Origin: CAYJAP01 sp964368425
Lineage (GTDB): Bacteria > Bacillota > Clostridia > Christensenellales > UBA1242
NCBI GenBank assembly: GCA_964368425.1
Contig: CAYJAP010000005.1
Span: forward strand, 1 to 32,265
Reading direction: 5' to 3'
Length of the DNA stretch: 32,265 nucleotides
Position 1 is the first letter of the stretch, and every line of letters begins with the position of its first letter. The translations under genes were made by a program, and so were the position numbers. Positions 7,511 through 15,278 of the stretch are shown here, piece after piece. The notes beneath the pieces are model-generated. The model had not been told where the DNA came from. It did no database searches and worked only from the letters and a program-made list of their open reading frames with translations.

Positions 7511-10139
7511 ACTATCCTTCTCTGGAATAAATAGCTATATTCAGAAACAAACAATAGATTTCGAAAAGCTCGCTGACCAAAATATATTTGGAATATTTGG
7601 AGAGACGGGAAGTGGAAAGAGCTCTATCCTTGACTGTATAATAATCGCATTGTACGGCAGTAGCGACAGGGACAGCATCGGCAATATGATAAACGTAAAT
7701 TGCAACACCGCATATGTGGAATTTGAATTTTCGTCAGAGGTTAAAGGAGTAGAAACACGATTCTTAATCAAGCGTCGTTTCAAACTAAGAAAGAACGGTG
7801 GGTATAAACATGACGCAGAACTAATAGACATAACTCACGCCGTTACATTAGCAGATATGTCGGACAAAGTTAATGCACACATTCTGAAGATTATCGGGCT
7901 GGGGAAACGAGAGTTCCAAAGATGTCTTGCTCTACCACAAGGAGAGTTTGACAAGTTTTTGTTGGATGCTCCCGCAGAACGAAAAAAGACAATAGCTAAA
8001 CTATTTAATCTAGAACAGTACGGCTCAGAATTAATAGACCGATTAAAAAAGAAAAGAGATATTTTTGCACAGAAGAAAATATCAGCTGAAGAAAAAATCA
8101 TGATTATAACAGGGGATGTTATTCCAGAAGATTTATCTCCTCGCAAGAAATTATTAGCCAAAGAATTAAAGCAATTAGAAAAGGAGAATACATCTCTAAA
8201 GAAAGGTGTTGCCATTATTAAGGAAGAATATGGCAATAAGGTGCGGTTTATTGACATAAGCAAGCAGTACAGCTCAATTACTGCAAATAAACATGATATT
8301 ACTAAGATGAGAGAAAAGCTGGAGATTTCCCATAAATATTCTGCGCTTAAGAGTGATATAGATAGAAAATCTGTTTTTGAAGAAGATAATGTTTTTTTGA
8401 AAAAAGAATTAGAAGAAACGATAGAGATACTAAAGCAAGAGACCGCTCGTTTAAAAGATATGGAGAGGGAGCTACAGAAAAAACAAAAAGAAGAGCAGTC
8501 GATATTAATTAAGATTGAGCAGTCAAAAAACTTTAACGAAAAAGAAAATGAAAAACTGGAAACTAAAAACAAATTAGTTATGAAAAACAAAGAGTTGTTA
8601 GCTGTTAAAAATCAGATAATAACAACTGTCCAAAAACTTAATAAGCAAAAGGTGGTTATCGAAAAAAGCATAGAGCAAGAACAAAGAAAGTTGGATAGCC
8701 TTGACAATAAAATAGCTGAGATGCAAAATGATGGCAGTATATTACTTGCGGAAGAGAGGAGAGCGCACACTCAGTTTTTGACAAGCTTACAACAGGGTGT
8801 ACAACAACAGTCTTTGGATGAAGTAAAGCAGTACAAGATATATAAAGAAGTTTTTTCAGTAAAGATAAAAATAAACAAGCAGATAGAGAAATTAAATGAG
8901 TTGCTTCGGTCGGAGAAGCGAGGTGCCACTGACAAATCTCGAGTACAAAGTTTGACAGAGTTCCTTGTTGAAAAATCGCGCTGTTTGGATAATATAATCA
9001 GGTTAAATTATGAACTGGGCAGTGTGCGTGCTGGACTAGATGAGAAGAACGCAGATACAACAGATAATGAACTAAGTTTGCAAGAAAATGAAAAAGAAAG
9101 GTTGGCTATTAAAATTGCTCAAAAGATAGATTTGGTGACAATACAGCTGTCTGCAAAAAAGCTGAGAGAGAATATTCTTCAGTTAGAAAAAGAGTTGTCT
9201 TTACTCAAACAACGAATTTCTTCTCTTGAAAAAACCGCAACGACTAATGAGGTGCGTATTAAAGAGAATACAAAAACCATCGCTCTATTACAAGGGAAAA
9301 TAGATGAGTTTGTATCTACTCACAATGTAAAACAAAGTTCTTTAAAAAACATCGATGTTTATCCTGTTGACCAGCTGGTAAAGGTGGAAAATAAGATACG
9401 GGAATGGGATAAAGAATATAACTATATAGAAAAGGAAATGTCAAAAGTTGCAGGCTTTGCAAACATAACTGTTGAAGAAAAAGATGTAATCACTAAAACA
9501 AAACAATACGAAGATAATCAAGAGAATATAAAGCAGACAAGTATAGCCTTAGCACGGACAGTAGATGCATTAGAAAAGCAGAAGAGAGACGGGGAGAAGC
9601 TTTTGGAGTTGCAGAAAGAATTACAAGAAATCACCAAAGAGCACAACACCGTTTTAGATTTGATGGCGTTGGTTGGCGGGGGTGCGTTATTGGAATATGT
9701 TTCTGAGGAGTATCTCTACCTTGTTTGTGATTTCGCGAATAAATATATAGAGAAAATTAGCCGCGGAAAGTTTCTGTTAAAATTTAATGGGGAATTTTCT
9801 GTAATTGATAACTTCAATGCGGGAATAATTAGAGGTATAAAGACGCTGAGTGGCGGTGAACGTTTCATGATTTCGCTGGGATTAGCCTTAGGAATTAGTC
9901 AGAGTATAGCGGTCAATAACCGGAAAAACTTCAACTTCTTCTTTATAGACGAGGGCTTTGGGTCTCTGAGCGGAGACTATACAGATAATGTGTTAGACAG
10001 TTTCCACCAGCTTATCTGTTTGAACTTCACGGTGGGATTTATCAGTCATGTGGATAAGCTGAAAGAAGCTATACAAAACAAGTTGATTGTTAGAAAAAAG
10101 AGCAATGAAGAAGGTAGTGTAATAGAACAAATTTCGTAG
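7497..10139 (+). CDS. sbcC: SbcC (Rad50-type) ATPase subunit lacking a zinc-hook CxxC
   Basis: This 880-residue SMC-like ATPase is the partner of SbcD. It has Walker A GETGSGKSS (35-43), the Q-loop-region motif LPQGEFDKFLL and a long charged coiled coil. Near the C-terminus it has the signature LSGGERF (784-790), Walker B FFFIDEGFGS (814-823) and an H-loop ISHVD (His851). I chose the ATG at 7497 because GGGGGAGG precedes it and the protein then begins with the canonical MKPIKLSFSGINSY. An in-frame upstream start at 7449 has no such support. No CxxC zinc hook is present in the middle of the coiled coil. The only cysteine there is in KSRCLDN. The coil is also shorter than in typical SbcC of about 1,000 or more residues. 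Confidence 0.93.
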   Translation: MKPIKLSFSGINSYIQKQTIDFEKLADQNIFGIFGETGSGKSSILDCIIIALYGSSDRDSIGNMINVNCNTAYVEFEFSSEVKGVETRFLIKRRFKLRKNGGYKHDAELIDITHAVTLADMSDKVNAHILKIIGLGKREFQRCLALPQGEFDKFLLDAPAERKKTIAKLFNLEQYGSELIDRLKKKRDIFAQKKISAEEKIMIITGDVIPEDLSPRKKLLAKELKQLEKENTSLKKGVAIIKEEYGNKVRFIDISKQYSSITANKHDITKMREKLEISHKYSALKSDIDRKSVFEEDNVFLKKELEETIEILKQETARLKDMERELQKKQKEEQSILIKIEQSKNFNEKENEKLETKNKLVMKNKELLAVKNQIITTVQKLNKQKVVIEKSIEQEQRKLDSLDNKIAEMQNDGSILLAEERRAHTQFLTSLQQGVQQQSLDEVKQYKIYKEVFSVKIKINKQIEKLNELLRSEKRGATDKSRVQSLTEFLVEKSRCLDNIIRLNYELGSVRAGLDEKNADTTDNELSLQENEKERLAIKIAQKIDLVTIQLSAKKLRENILQLEKELSLLKQRISSLEKTATTNEVRIKENTKTIALLQGKIDEFVSTHNVKQSSLKNIDVYPVDQLVKVENKIREWDKEYNYIEKEMSKVAGFANITVEEKDVITKTKQYEDNQENIKQTSIALARTVDALEKQKRDGEKLLELQKELQEITKEHNTVLDLMALVGGGALLEYVSEEYLYLVCDFANKYIEKISRGKFLLKFNGEFSVIDNFNAGIIRGIKTLSGGERFMISLGLALGISQSIAVNNRKNFNFFFIDEGFGSLSGDYTDNVLDSFHQLICLNFTVGFISHVDKLKEAIQNKLIVRKKSNEEGSVIEQIS

Positions 10140-10148
10140 TGAGTAGTT

Positions 10149-11441
10149 ATGAGAATAAAAAACAAAGATAAGTTGAATAAATATGAATCGGTGGGAGGAG
10201 ACAAGATCGCCACTAACTGTTTCTACTGTAGTAAAAGACAGGAAAAAGATTTAAAAGCCCGCACCGAATTTGTGCTGGATAAATCTATTGCTAGTTTGGA
10301 TAATGAAAAGCAATCAGAAATTACAAAAGAAATCATTAGCGGTGCAAAAGCGAAGGTAAAAAAACATACTCAAAAGAAAGGTGCTTGGTTCACAATTAGC
10401 ACATTTTTGATTAGTATAATTATATTGTTATTCGTTTTATATTACCAAAACAAAAACTTTGGCGTTGCTAATATCACGAACTTTGTAATGTCAGAGTCGC
10501 GCTACAGATATATTCTATATGCATTTACTATATTTATAGTTATAATGTTGCTCAAGACTTGGCGCTCATATGTTTTGGTGTACAGGTTAACTAAAAAACA
10601 CAGAATCTTTTTAAGTTATAAGTCATCCTCCTTAGCTAAATATTATGAACTTCTTACTCCTGTAGGATCAGGAGGGAGACCTTATCAAATATACTATCTA
10701 AATAGTCGCGGGTTAAAACCTGGCACGGCGACAGCAATTCCGTTGATGCAACATATCATACACAAAGTAACGTTCGCAGTTATCTCTCTAGTTGTTTTGG
10801 TGACAAAATTTTCTGTATTTGGCGAAGATTCCCGCCTAATACTGTCCCTTGGTATTTTGGGGCTGATACTGACTTTCTTAACGTTATCAGCATGGCTTTG
10901 GGTAGCATTTAGTAGAAAAAAAGCCCTTAGATTTTTCGCAGGGATCTTGAGATTACTGTACAGAATGAAGATTATAAAGGATTATAACAAGTGGCTAACC
11001 AAGATGATACGCTCCGTCAAGGAGATGCAACGAGGAGTGAAATTTTCTCTTAAAAGCACTCTAACAACCTTGTCCACTATGGTGACGAGTGCGGGGATAA
11101 TTGTTGCCAATGCTATATTACCTTATTTAATATATTGTATTTTCTACATTCCTGAACAAGGAGTTTTTATTGATATATTTGCCAAAATCATTATATGTAA
11201 TTTAGCAGTAACATATATTCCTCTTCCAGGTGGAGTGGGTATCGCAGAGCTATCTTTCACCGCACTGTTTAGCTCTATGTTCCTTGACGGAACTTTGTTC
11301 TGGGCAATCTTGTTATGGCGAGTATTCTCCTACTATGGATACTTGCTTCAAGGGGTTCTTATCAGCATATATGACTTCATATGGGGAAATACAAAAAACA
11401 ATAAAGCCAGGCGGCGTGTCAGAAAGCAGACTCACGACTGA
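10149..11441 (+). CDS. Flippase-like / lysylphosphatidylglycerol synthase TM-domain membrane protein (UPF0104)
   Basis: This 430-residue protein has a cytoplasmic head of about 75 residues containing a single CxxC (CFYC, about 25-28), then about eight hydrophobic segments. The motifs YYELLTPVGSGGRPYQIYYL and YIPLPGGVGIAE are typical of the flippase-like family related to the membrane half of MprF. The catalytic lysyltransferase half of MprF is absent. Members move lipid-linked substrates or have unknown substrates, so the substrate here is open. The gene starts 9 bp after sbcC and probably belongs to the same transcript. Its last 10 bp overlap the convergent deacetylase gene. Confidence 0.75.
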   Translation: MRIKNKDKLNKYESVGGDKIATNCFYCSKRQEKDLKARTEFVLDKSIASLDNEKQSEITKEIISGAKAKVKKHTQKKGAWFTISTFLISIIILLFVLYYQNKNFGVANITNFVMSESRYRYILYAFTIFIVIMLLKTWRSYVLVYRLTKKHRIFLSYKSSSLAKYYELLTPVGSGGRPYQIYYLNSRGLKPGTATAIPLMQHIIHKVTFAVISLVVLVTKFSVFGEDSRLILSLGILGLILTFLTLSAWLWVAFSRKKALRFFAGILRLLYRMKIIKDYNKWLTKMIRSVKEMQRGVKFSLKSTLTTLSTMVTSAGIIVANAILPYLIYCIFYIPEQGVFIDIFAKIIICNLAVTYIPLPGGVGIAELSFTALFSSMFLDGTLFWAILLWRVFSYYGYLLQGVLISIYDFIWGNTKNNKARRRVRKQTHD

Positions 11442-12805
11442 GTCTTTATTCGTACTTCGCTGTCGTAAACTTCATAACAACTGAATAGATGAGAATACTC
11501 TGTTTCGAAATTCCTTAGGCTGATCCCGTCTAGGGGTTTTCTGTCTTGGATAAGGGTGTGTGTCGTTGTTCCGGATGTTAAATTTCCCAGATAAGGAGCT
11601 ATACCTATCCCACAAAACATTTTGTATCCTGCATCCACCAATGCTTGATGTTTTCTCGATAATCTATCTTGTACATAAACCTCTTTTTCTCCCAGCGGGT
11701 ATACATACATATCGGTACTTCCTACTATACTAGCGACTTCTTCTTTCCATTTAGCTGCATCTTGTAGTACCTGCTCATAGGTGACGTCGGATAGTGATTG
11801 GTGGTAGTAGCCGTTACAAGCAAAATACCAACCGTTTTCCTTTAGCTTTTTCACAACCTTAGCGGCTTTTTTTGCCTCATGTTCATGTAACGGATTACTA
11901 TGTTGAGTCTGATAACCCAATATGCCATTTTCTCCGGATAAGCAAATCATGCCTCTTGCATTATCAAAACTGAAGTCAGGGTGTTCCTCCACGAAGGTGT
12001 CGAGAATCGGGACAAATTCGTTATCTGTGCGTATCCTCTTGTTCATACTCATTCTACTGCTATATGAGGCGATACGACTATCTCTATTAATTATCATTCT
12101 TTCTGTCATTCCGTTAGCAGGATTTGTAGAAGGGAAGCAGATGTTTTCAAAAGACAAAATGACTGGCTTTTTGTGTGGGGGTAAAAACAATACTTTTTGT
12201 TCCACACCTGCGTCAGTGGTGTGATATATCTCCGATATATTTACTAAAATATAATTATTCCTATATAAACTCTCGAGAATCTTTCTAAACTCGTTTGGGG
12301 TGATATAATCTCGATCGTTCAGCGTATGGTGTTCATTGTGCGAGGAAAGAGAGAGTTCTGGCCAAGCTAACAGGTTGTTTGTAAATAAATGTTCAATAGG
12401 TCCGGAATACTCTACTAGACGACTGTCGGTATTGCCTTCACTAAACTTCAAATACAGACTATTTATCACCTCATCGTTTCTATAAAAATCTTTATATTCT
12501 GATAACAATGCCAGCCCATCACTAAATTGACCTTCGTGAATTATTTCTTTACTGCGGCTAATAATCTCTTTTCTATTCTCGTTCATCAAGCGCTTGAACA
12601 GTCTCCGATTATTAATAAAAAGCTCGTTTTGTAACGGCTTATTATCTTTTATGAGATTAAAAGCAAAAAAATAATTACCCCTCTCAATCTCCTGTACTAC
12701 AGTCACAAACTCTTCATTTATTAGTTTTTGCTTATCTACAATCGATGGGGTTGTTGGGGGTAGTAGAAAACAAGTTATTAAGCTTAACAGTGCAAATATC
12801 TTCAT
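11432..12805 (-). CDS. Exported polysaccharide-deacetylase-like protein with degenerate NodB motifs
   Basis: From the ATG at 12805 the protein is about 457 residues with a hydrophobic signal-peptide-like start (MKIFALLSLITCFLL). An in-frame ATG at 12829 lacks a ribosome binding site, whereas GGTGG precedes 12805, though its spacing is short, so the start is not settled. A helical region of about 130 residues precedes a NodB-like deacetylase domain that contains KKPVILSFENI and, later, NGWYFACNGYYH. Relatives normally show FDD at the first motif and HSxGH at the second, so the metal-binding positions read FEN and NGYYH here. The protein is probably extracytoplasmic and acts on or binds cell-wall or surface glycan, but activity is doubtful. 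Confidence 0.7.
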   Translation of the reverse strand: MKIFALLSLITCFLLPPTTPSIVDKQKLINEEFVTVVQEIERGNYFFAFNLIKDNKPLQNELFINNRRLFKRLMNENRKEIISRSKEIIHEGQFSDGLALLSEYKDFYRNDEVINSLYLKFSEGNTDSRLVEYSGPIEHLFTNNLLAWPELSLSSHNEHHTLNDRDYITPNEFRKILESLYRNNYILVNISEIYHTTDAGVEQKVLFLPPHKKPVILSFENICFPSTNPANGMTERMIINRDSRIASYSSRMSMNKRIRTDNEFVPILDTFVEEHPDFSFDNARGMICLSGENGILGYQTQHSNPLHEHEAKKAAKVVKKLKENGWYFACNGYYHQSLSDVTYEQVLQDAAKWKEEVASIVGSTDMYVYPLGEKEVYVQDRLSRKHQALVDAGYKMFCGIGIAPYLGNLTSGTTTHTLIQDRKPLDGISLRNFETEYSHLFSCYEVYDSEVRIKTQS

Positions 12806-12919
12806 AATCCACCATTTTATTTTACACATATAATCTAATTATATTTATTTCGCACGATTAAATAATCTGTCGAGGTTTAGAAAACGTCAAAGCAGACAAT
12901 TATTATCGCAGAGGGAAGT

Positions 12920-13339
12920 ATGAAAAAACTTATCATATTAAGTGTTATAGCTGCTTGTATATATCTCTTTGTTTTCTTTTATCGCACTAATTTAGTGCGA
13001 TTCGAACAAGGAAGATATCTTCTGTACACCACCGACGAGATGGGACAGATGGTTGTAGTGCAAGACGATACCGATAGACAAACTCTGTTTAGTGACGCTC
13101 AGGTTATATTGGGGGAGGGGATATATAATCTTTCTAGTGTTGAGTTAGATAGTATTAAAGAGCAGTTATGTGTGGAATTGGTTAGCGTTACCTGTTTAAA
13201 GGATTTAAAAGTTTATAATTATTTTTCTCCAAAGTTAGAGCATTTTATAGTAAGTAATAACAAAAAGGTGAATTTACAAGTTGCTGTGTCGGCAGATAAC
13301 ATCAAAATAGGTTATCCACTCATCTTGGATAGTTTTTAA
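12920..13339 (+). CDS. Small membrane-anchored protein, possibly related to the YwmB C-terminal region
   Basis: This 139-residue protein has one N-terminal membrane segment (about 4-21) and an outside domain. The stretch KKVNLQVAVSADNIKIGYPLI resembles the C-terminal part of YwmB-like sporulation-associated proteins, in which a similar NLQ(I/V)A motif precedes a strand and a Pro. The match is from memory of the family pattern and is weak, and the protein is much shorter than YwmB. GAGGGA lies just upstream of the ATG. It precedes a SpoIIQ-like gene by about 60 bp, so the two probably work together at the cell surface. Otherwise the function is unknown. Confidence 0.5.
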   Translation: MKKLIILSVIAACIYLFVFFYRTNLVRFEQGRYLLYTTDEMGQMVVVQDDTDRQTLFSDAQVILGEGIYNLSSVELDSIKEQLCVELVSVTCLKDLKVYNYFSPKLEHFIVSNNKKVNLQVAVSADNIKIGYPLILDSF

Positions 13340-13402
13340 AAAATATGTATAAAACCACTGTGAATAGTCAAGTATTCTAAAAATCAAATAGGAGGGTTGT
13401 AT

Positions 13403-13993
13403 ATGACCAACAATCAATTTAGCAAAAGAAGAATCATGTTGTCATTCATGAAAAAGTACGGGTACATTATCTTGTTGGGGGTGGCTATCCTTGCTCTGAC
13501 GCTGACGCTATTACTGATAGATAACGGTGGTGTTGTAGATGATCAGGGAGCAGATGTAGGAGGACAAACAATTATAGAATTCACATCGCCGGTACTAGAT
13601 GCAACAGTAGCAAAAGAATTTTCCTCTTCAACCTTAATGTATAACAGCACCTTGAATCACTGGGAAGCCCACAAATCCATTGACTTTCAGGCAGCAGAAG
13701 GGGCTAACGTGTACGCCTGTTTTGAAGGAAAAGTTACTGAAGTTTTCTCGGATTATTTAAGAGGAACAGTCATAGTAGTCGAACATGCAGATAACCTAAA
13801 AACGGTCTACGGTTCTTTACAAGAAGATATTGCTGTAAAAGTTGGAGATAACGTTGCGAAAGGAGCGGTTATAGGAAAAGTTGGAAAGACAGCAAACGGT
13901 GAGGCGAATCTCGGTGCACATCTAAACTTCCAAGTTTTACAGAACGGCAGTAAGATTGATCCTGCAAGTTATTTAGATTTAGGAAATAAGTAA
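13403..13993 (+). CDS. SpoIIQ-like membrane-anchored LytM (M23) domain protein, probably non-catalytic
   Basis: This 196-residue protein has one membrane segment (about 18-39), a short linker and a LytM domain (about 75-190). I chose the ATG at 13403 because GGAGGG lies 6 bases upstream. An in-frame TTG at 13397 is too close to that site. M23 endopeptidases need HxxxD, a His in Yx(H)L and a final HxH. Here HxxxD is kept (His90, Asp94), the middle His is Ser138 (YGSL) and the last motif reads HLNF, with Asn175 in place of the zinc-binding His. The protein therefore probably binds peptidoglycan or a partner instead of cutting it, as proposed for Bacillus SpoIIQ in the forespore-engulfment channel. 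A vegetative divisome LytM factor is the alternative. Confidence 0.75.
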   Translation: MTNNQFSKRRIMLSFMKKYGYIILLGVAILALTLTLLLIDNGGVVDDQGADVGGQTIIEFTSPVLDATVAKEFSSSTLMYNSTLNHWEAHKSIDFQAAEGANVYACFEGKVTEVFSDYLRGTVIVVEHADNLKTVYGSLQEDIAVKVGDNVAKGAVIGKVGKTANGEANLGAHLNFQVLQNGSKIDPASYLDLGNK

Positions 13994-14015
13994 TTTGAAA
14001 AAAAGTTATATTTGC

Positions 14016-14044
14016 TTTACTTAATGGTATCCTTTAATTATAAT
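14016..14044 (+). promoter_or_regulatory. Sigma-A-type promoter of the acyl carrier protein gene
   Basis: TTTACT (14016-14021) and TATAAT (14039-14044) are spaced by 17 bases. The resulting leader of roughly 57 bases ends in GGGGGAA before the ATG. Confidence 0.65.
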
Positions 14045-14108
14045 AATAACAGCTGACGGAAAAAGTACAAATGTTACCCGCAGCAAGACTTATATTAACG
14101 GGGGAAAC

Positions 14109-14342
14109 ATGGGATTAAAGAAAGTATCAACTCTACTGGCTGCTCAGCTAGGTATTAAAACGGATAAAATTACTTTGCAGTCTAGGATAGTAGACGATCT
14201 TGGAGCTGATTCGCTGGATGTTGTTGAGTTACTGATGACACTAGAAGACGAATATAAAATAACAGTAAGCGACAAAGAAGCAATGAGTTTGAAAACGGTA
14301 GAAGATATTCTCCGTATAATAGAAAAACACGGCAAGAAATAG
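14109..14342 (+). CDS. acpP: Acyl carrier protein
   Basis: This 77-residue protein carries the 4'-phosphopantetheine attachment motif LGADSLDVVEL with Ser35, followed by the acidic recognition helix. Length and motif are those of the type II fatty-acid synthase carrier. It stands alone behind its own promoter, with no fatty-acid genes beside it in the window, so a specialised carrier cannot be excluded. GGGGGAA precedes the ATG and a terminator follows directly. Confidence 0.9.
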   Translation: MGLKKVSTLLAAQLGIKTDKITLQSRIVDDLGADSLDVVELLMTLEDEYKITVSDKEAMSLKTVEDILRIIEKHGKK

Positions 14343-14354
14343 TATATCAAAAAT

Positions 14355-14380
14355 AAAAATCCACAGTTGTGGATTTTTTT
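14355..14380. terminator. Intrinsic terminator downstream of acpP
   Basis: The stem AAAATCCAC / GTGGATTTT has the loop AGTT and is followed by a T run on the plus strand. The A-rich 5' arm also gives a T tail on the minus strand, so it may end the convergent yycJ transcript as well. Confidence 0.85.
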
Positions 14381-15170
14381 ATTTCAAAGAGTACAGTGTT
14401 CCGATATCATCAGGTTTAGCAATATCGATTTTTATATGTTTACCTATCTCGATTCCTACCGAAGATAGATGTGTTTGCATTGCTGTATAACATGTTTGAG
14501 GAGTATTATTTTCTTCACTGAGGTGGGCAAGTACCACTTGTTTTACCTTCATGTGTGCCAACTTCTCCACTACTCTTGCAGATAACTCGTTGCTTAAATG
14601 CCCTCTCTTTCCGAGAATACGATTTTTTAGAGAGAAGGAATATTTGGGGTTGGACATGAGCATCTGTACGTCATGATTACTTTCTAATATAACTAAAGTG
14701 CTTCCTTCAAAGTTTTTTACTAGACTGGAAGGAACATATCCCAAATCTGTGGCGATAGTAACCTTTCTTGTTCCCACAGAAATATTAAAGCCTACGCAAT
14801 GAATTGCATCATGCGGTAACGGGAAGGGCGATATTTTTAAATCTCCGATTATAAAATCGTCGTCTAAGAACTGCACTATTTTTGTGGTATTAATAGGGGC
14901 AAACTTTTTCACCAGAGCTGCGTAACTATTTGTATGTACATAAACTGGCACAGAAAACTTTTTTATCAAATTTCCCACAGCACAAACATGGTCGCTGTGC
15001 TCGTGAGTCACGATTACAGCATCTATGTCGTTGCAATTTAATCCCAATAAGTCCAGCCGCTGATTTATTTTTCTGATACTAACGCCTGCATCTATCAATA
15101 TTTTAGTTGTTTCTGTGAATACAACAGTACAATTTCCTTTACTTGAACTAGCTAATGTACAAACTTTCAT
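14379..15170 (-). CDS. yycJ: YycJ/WalJ-type metallo-beta-lactamase-fold hydrolase
   Basis: This 263-residue MBL-fold protein begins with the LASSSKGNC signature typical of YycJ. It carries the metal-binding THEHSDH (55-61), His120 in PLPHD, Asp142 in ATDLG and His216 near the C-terminus. YycJ is usually encoded in the walRK operon and is thought to act as a DNA exonuclease coordinating replication and cell division. Here no walRK genes are visible and it has a separate candidate promoter. The stop codon sits inside the tail of the acpP terminator. Confidence 0.85.
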   Translation of the reverse strand: MKVCTLASSSKGNCTVVFTETTKILIDAGVSIRKINQRLDLLGLNCNDIDAVIVTHEHSDHVCAVGNLIKKFSVPVYVHTNSYAALVKKFAPINTTKIVQFLDDDFIIGDLKISPFPLPHDAIHCVGFNISVGTRKVTIATDLGYVPSSLVKNFEGSTLVILESNHDVQMLMSNPKYSFSLKNRILGKRGHLSNELSARVVEKLAHMKVKQVVLAHLSEENNTPQTCYTAMQTHLSSVGIEIGKHIKIDIAKPDDIGTLYSLK

Positions 15171-15225
15171 GATTTTTCCTTTTATATTTTCCGTGCTGGT
15201 GCATTACCAACCTGGAACCAACATT

Positions 15226-15253
15226 AGGATAACATAAAGTTTAAATAAAGCAA
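15226..15253 (-). promoter_or_regulatory. Candidate promoter of yycJ
   Basis: On the minus strand TTGCTT (15248-15253) is followed after 16 bases by TATCCT (15226-15231). The match is moderate. Confidence 0.4.
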
Positions 15254-15278
15254 AATTGTTTTTGTAAAATTATATTTC

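Noticed and set aside
7835..8590. A 251-codon minus-strand open frame inside sbcC, Ser/Phe rich
   Set aside because: It is the antisense shadow of the Lys/Glu-rich coiled coil of SbcC. Low-complexity Ser/Phe/Leu composition is typical of such shadows.
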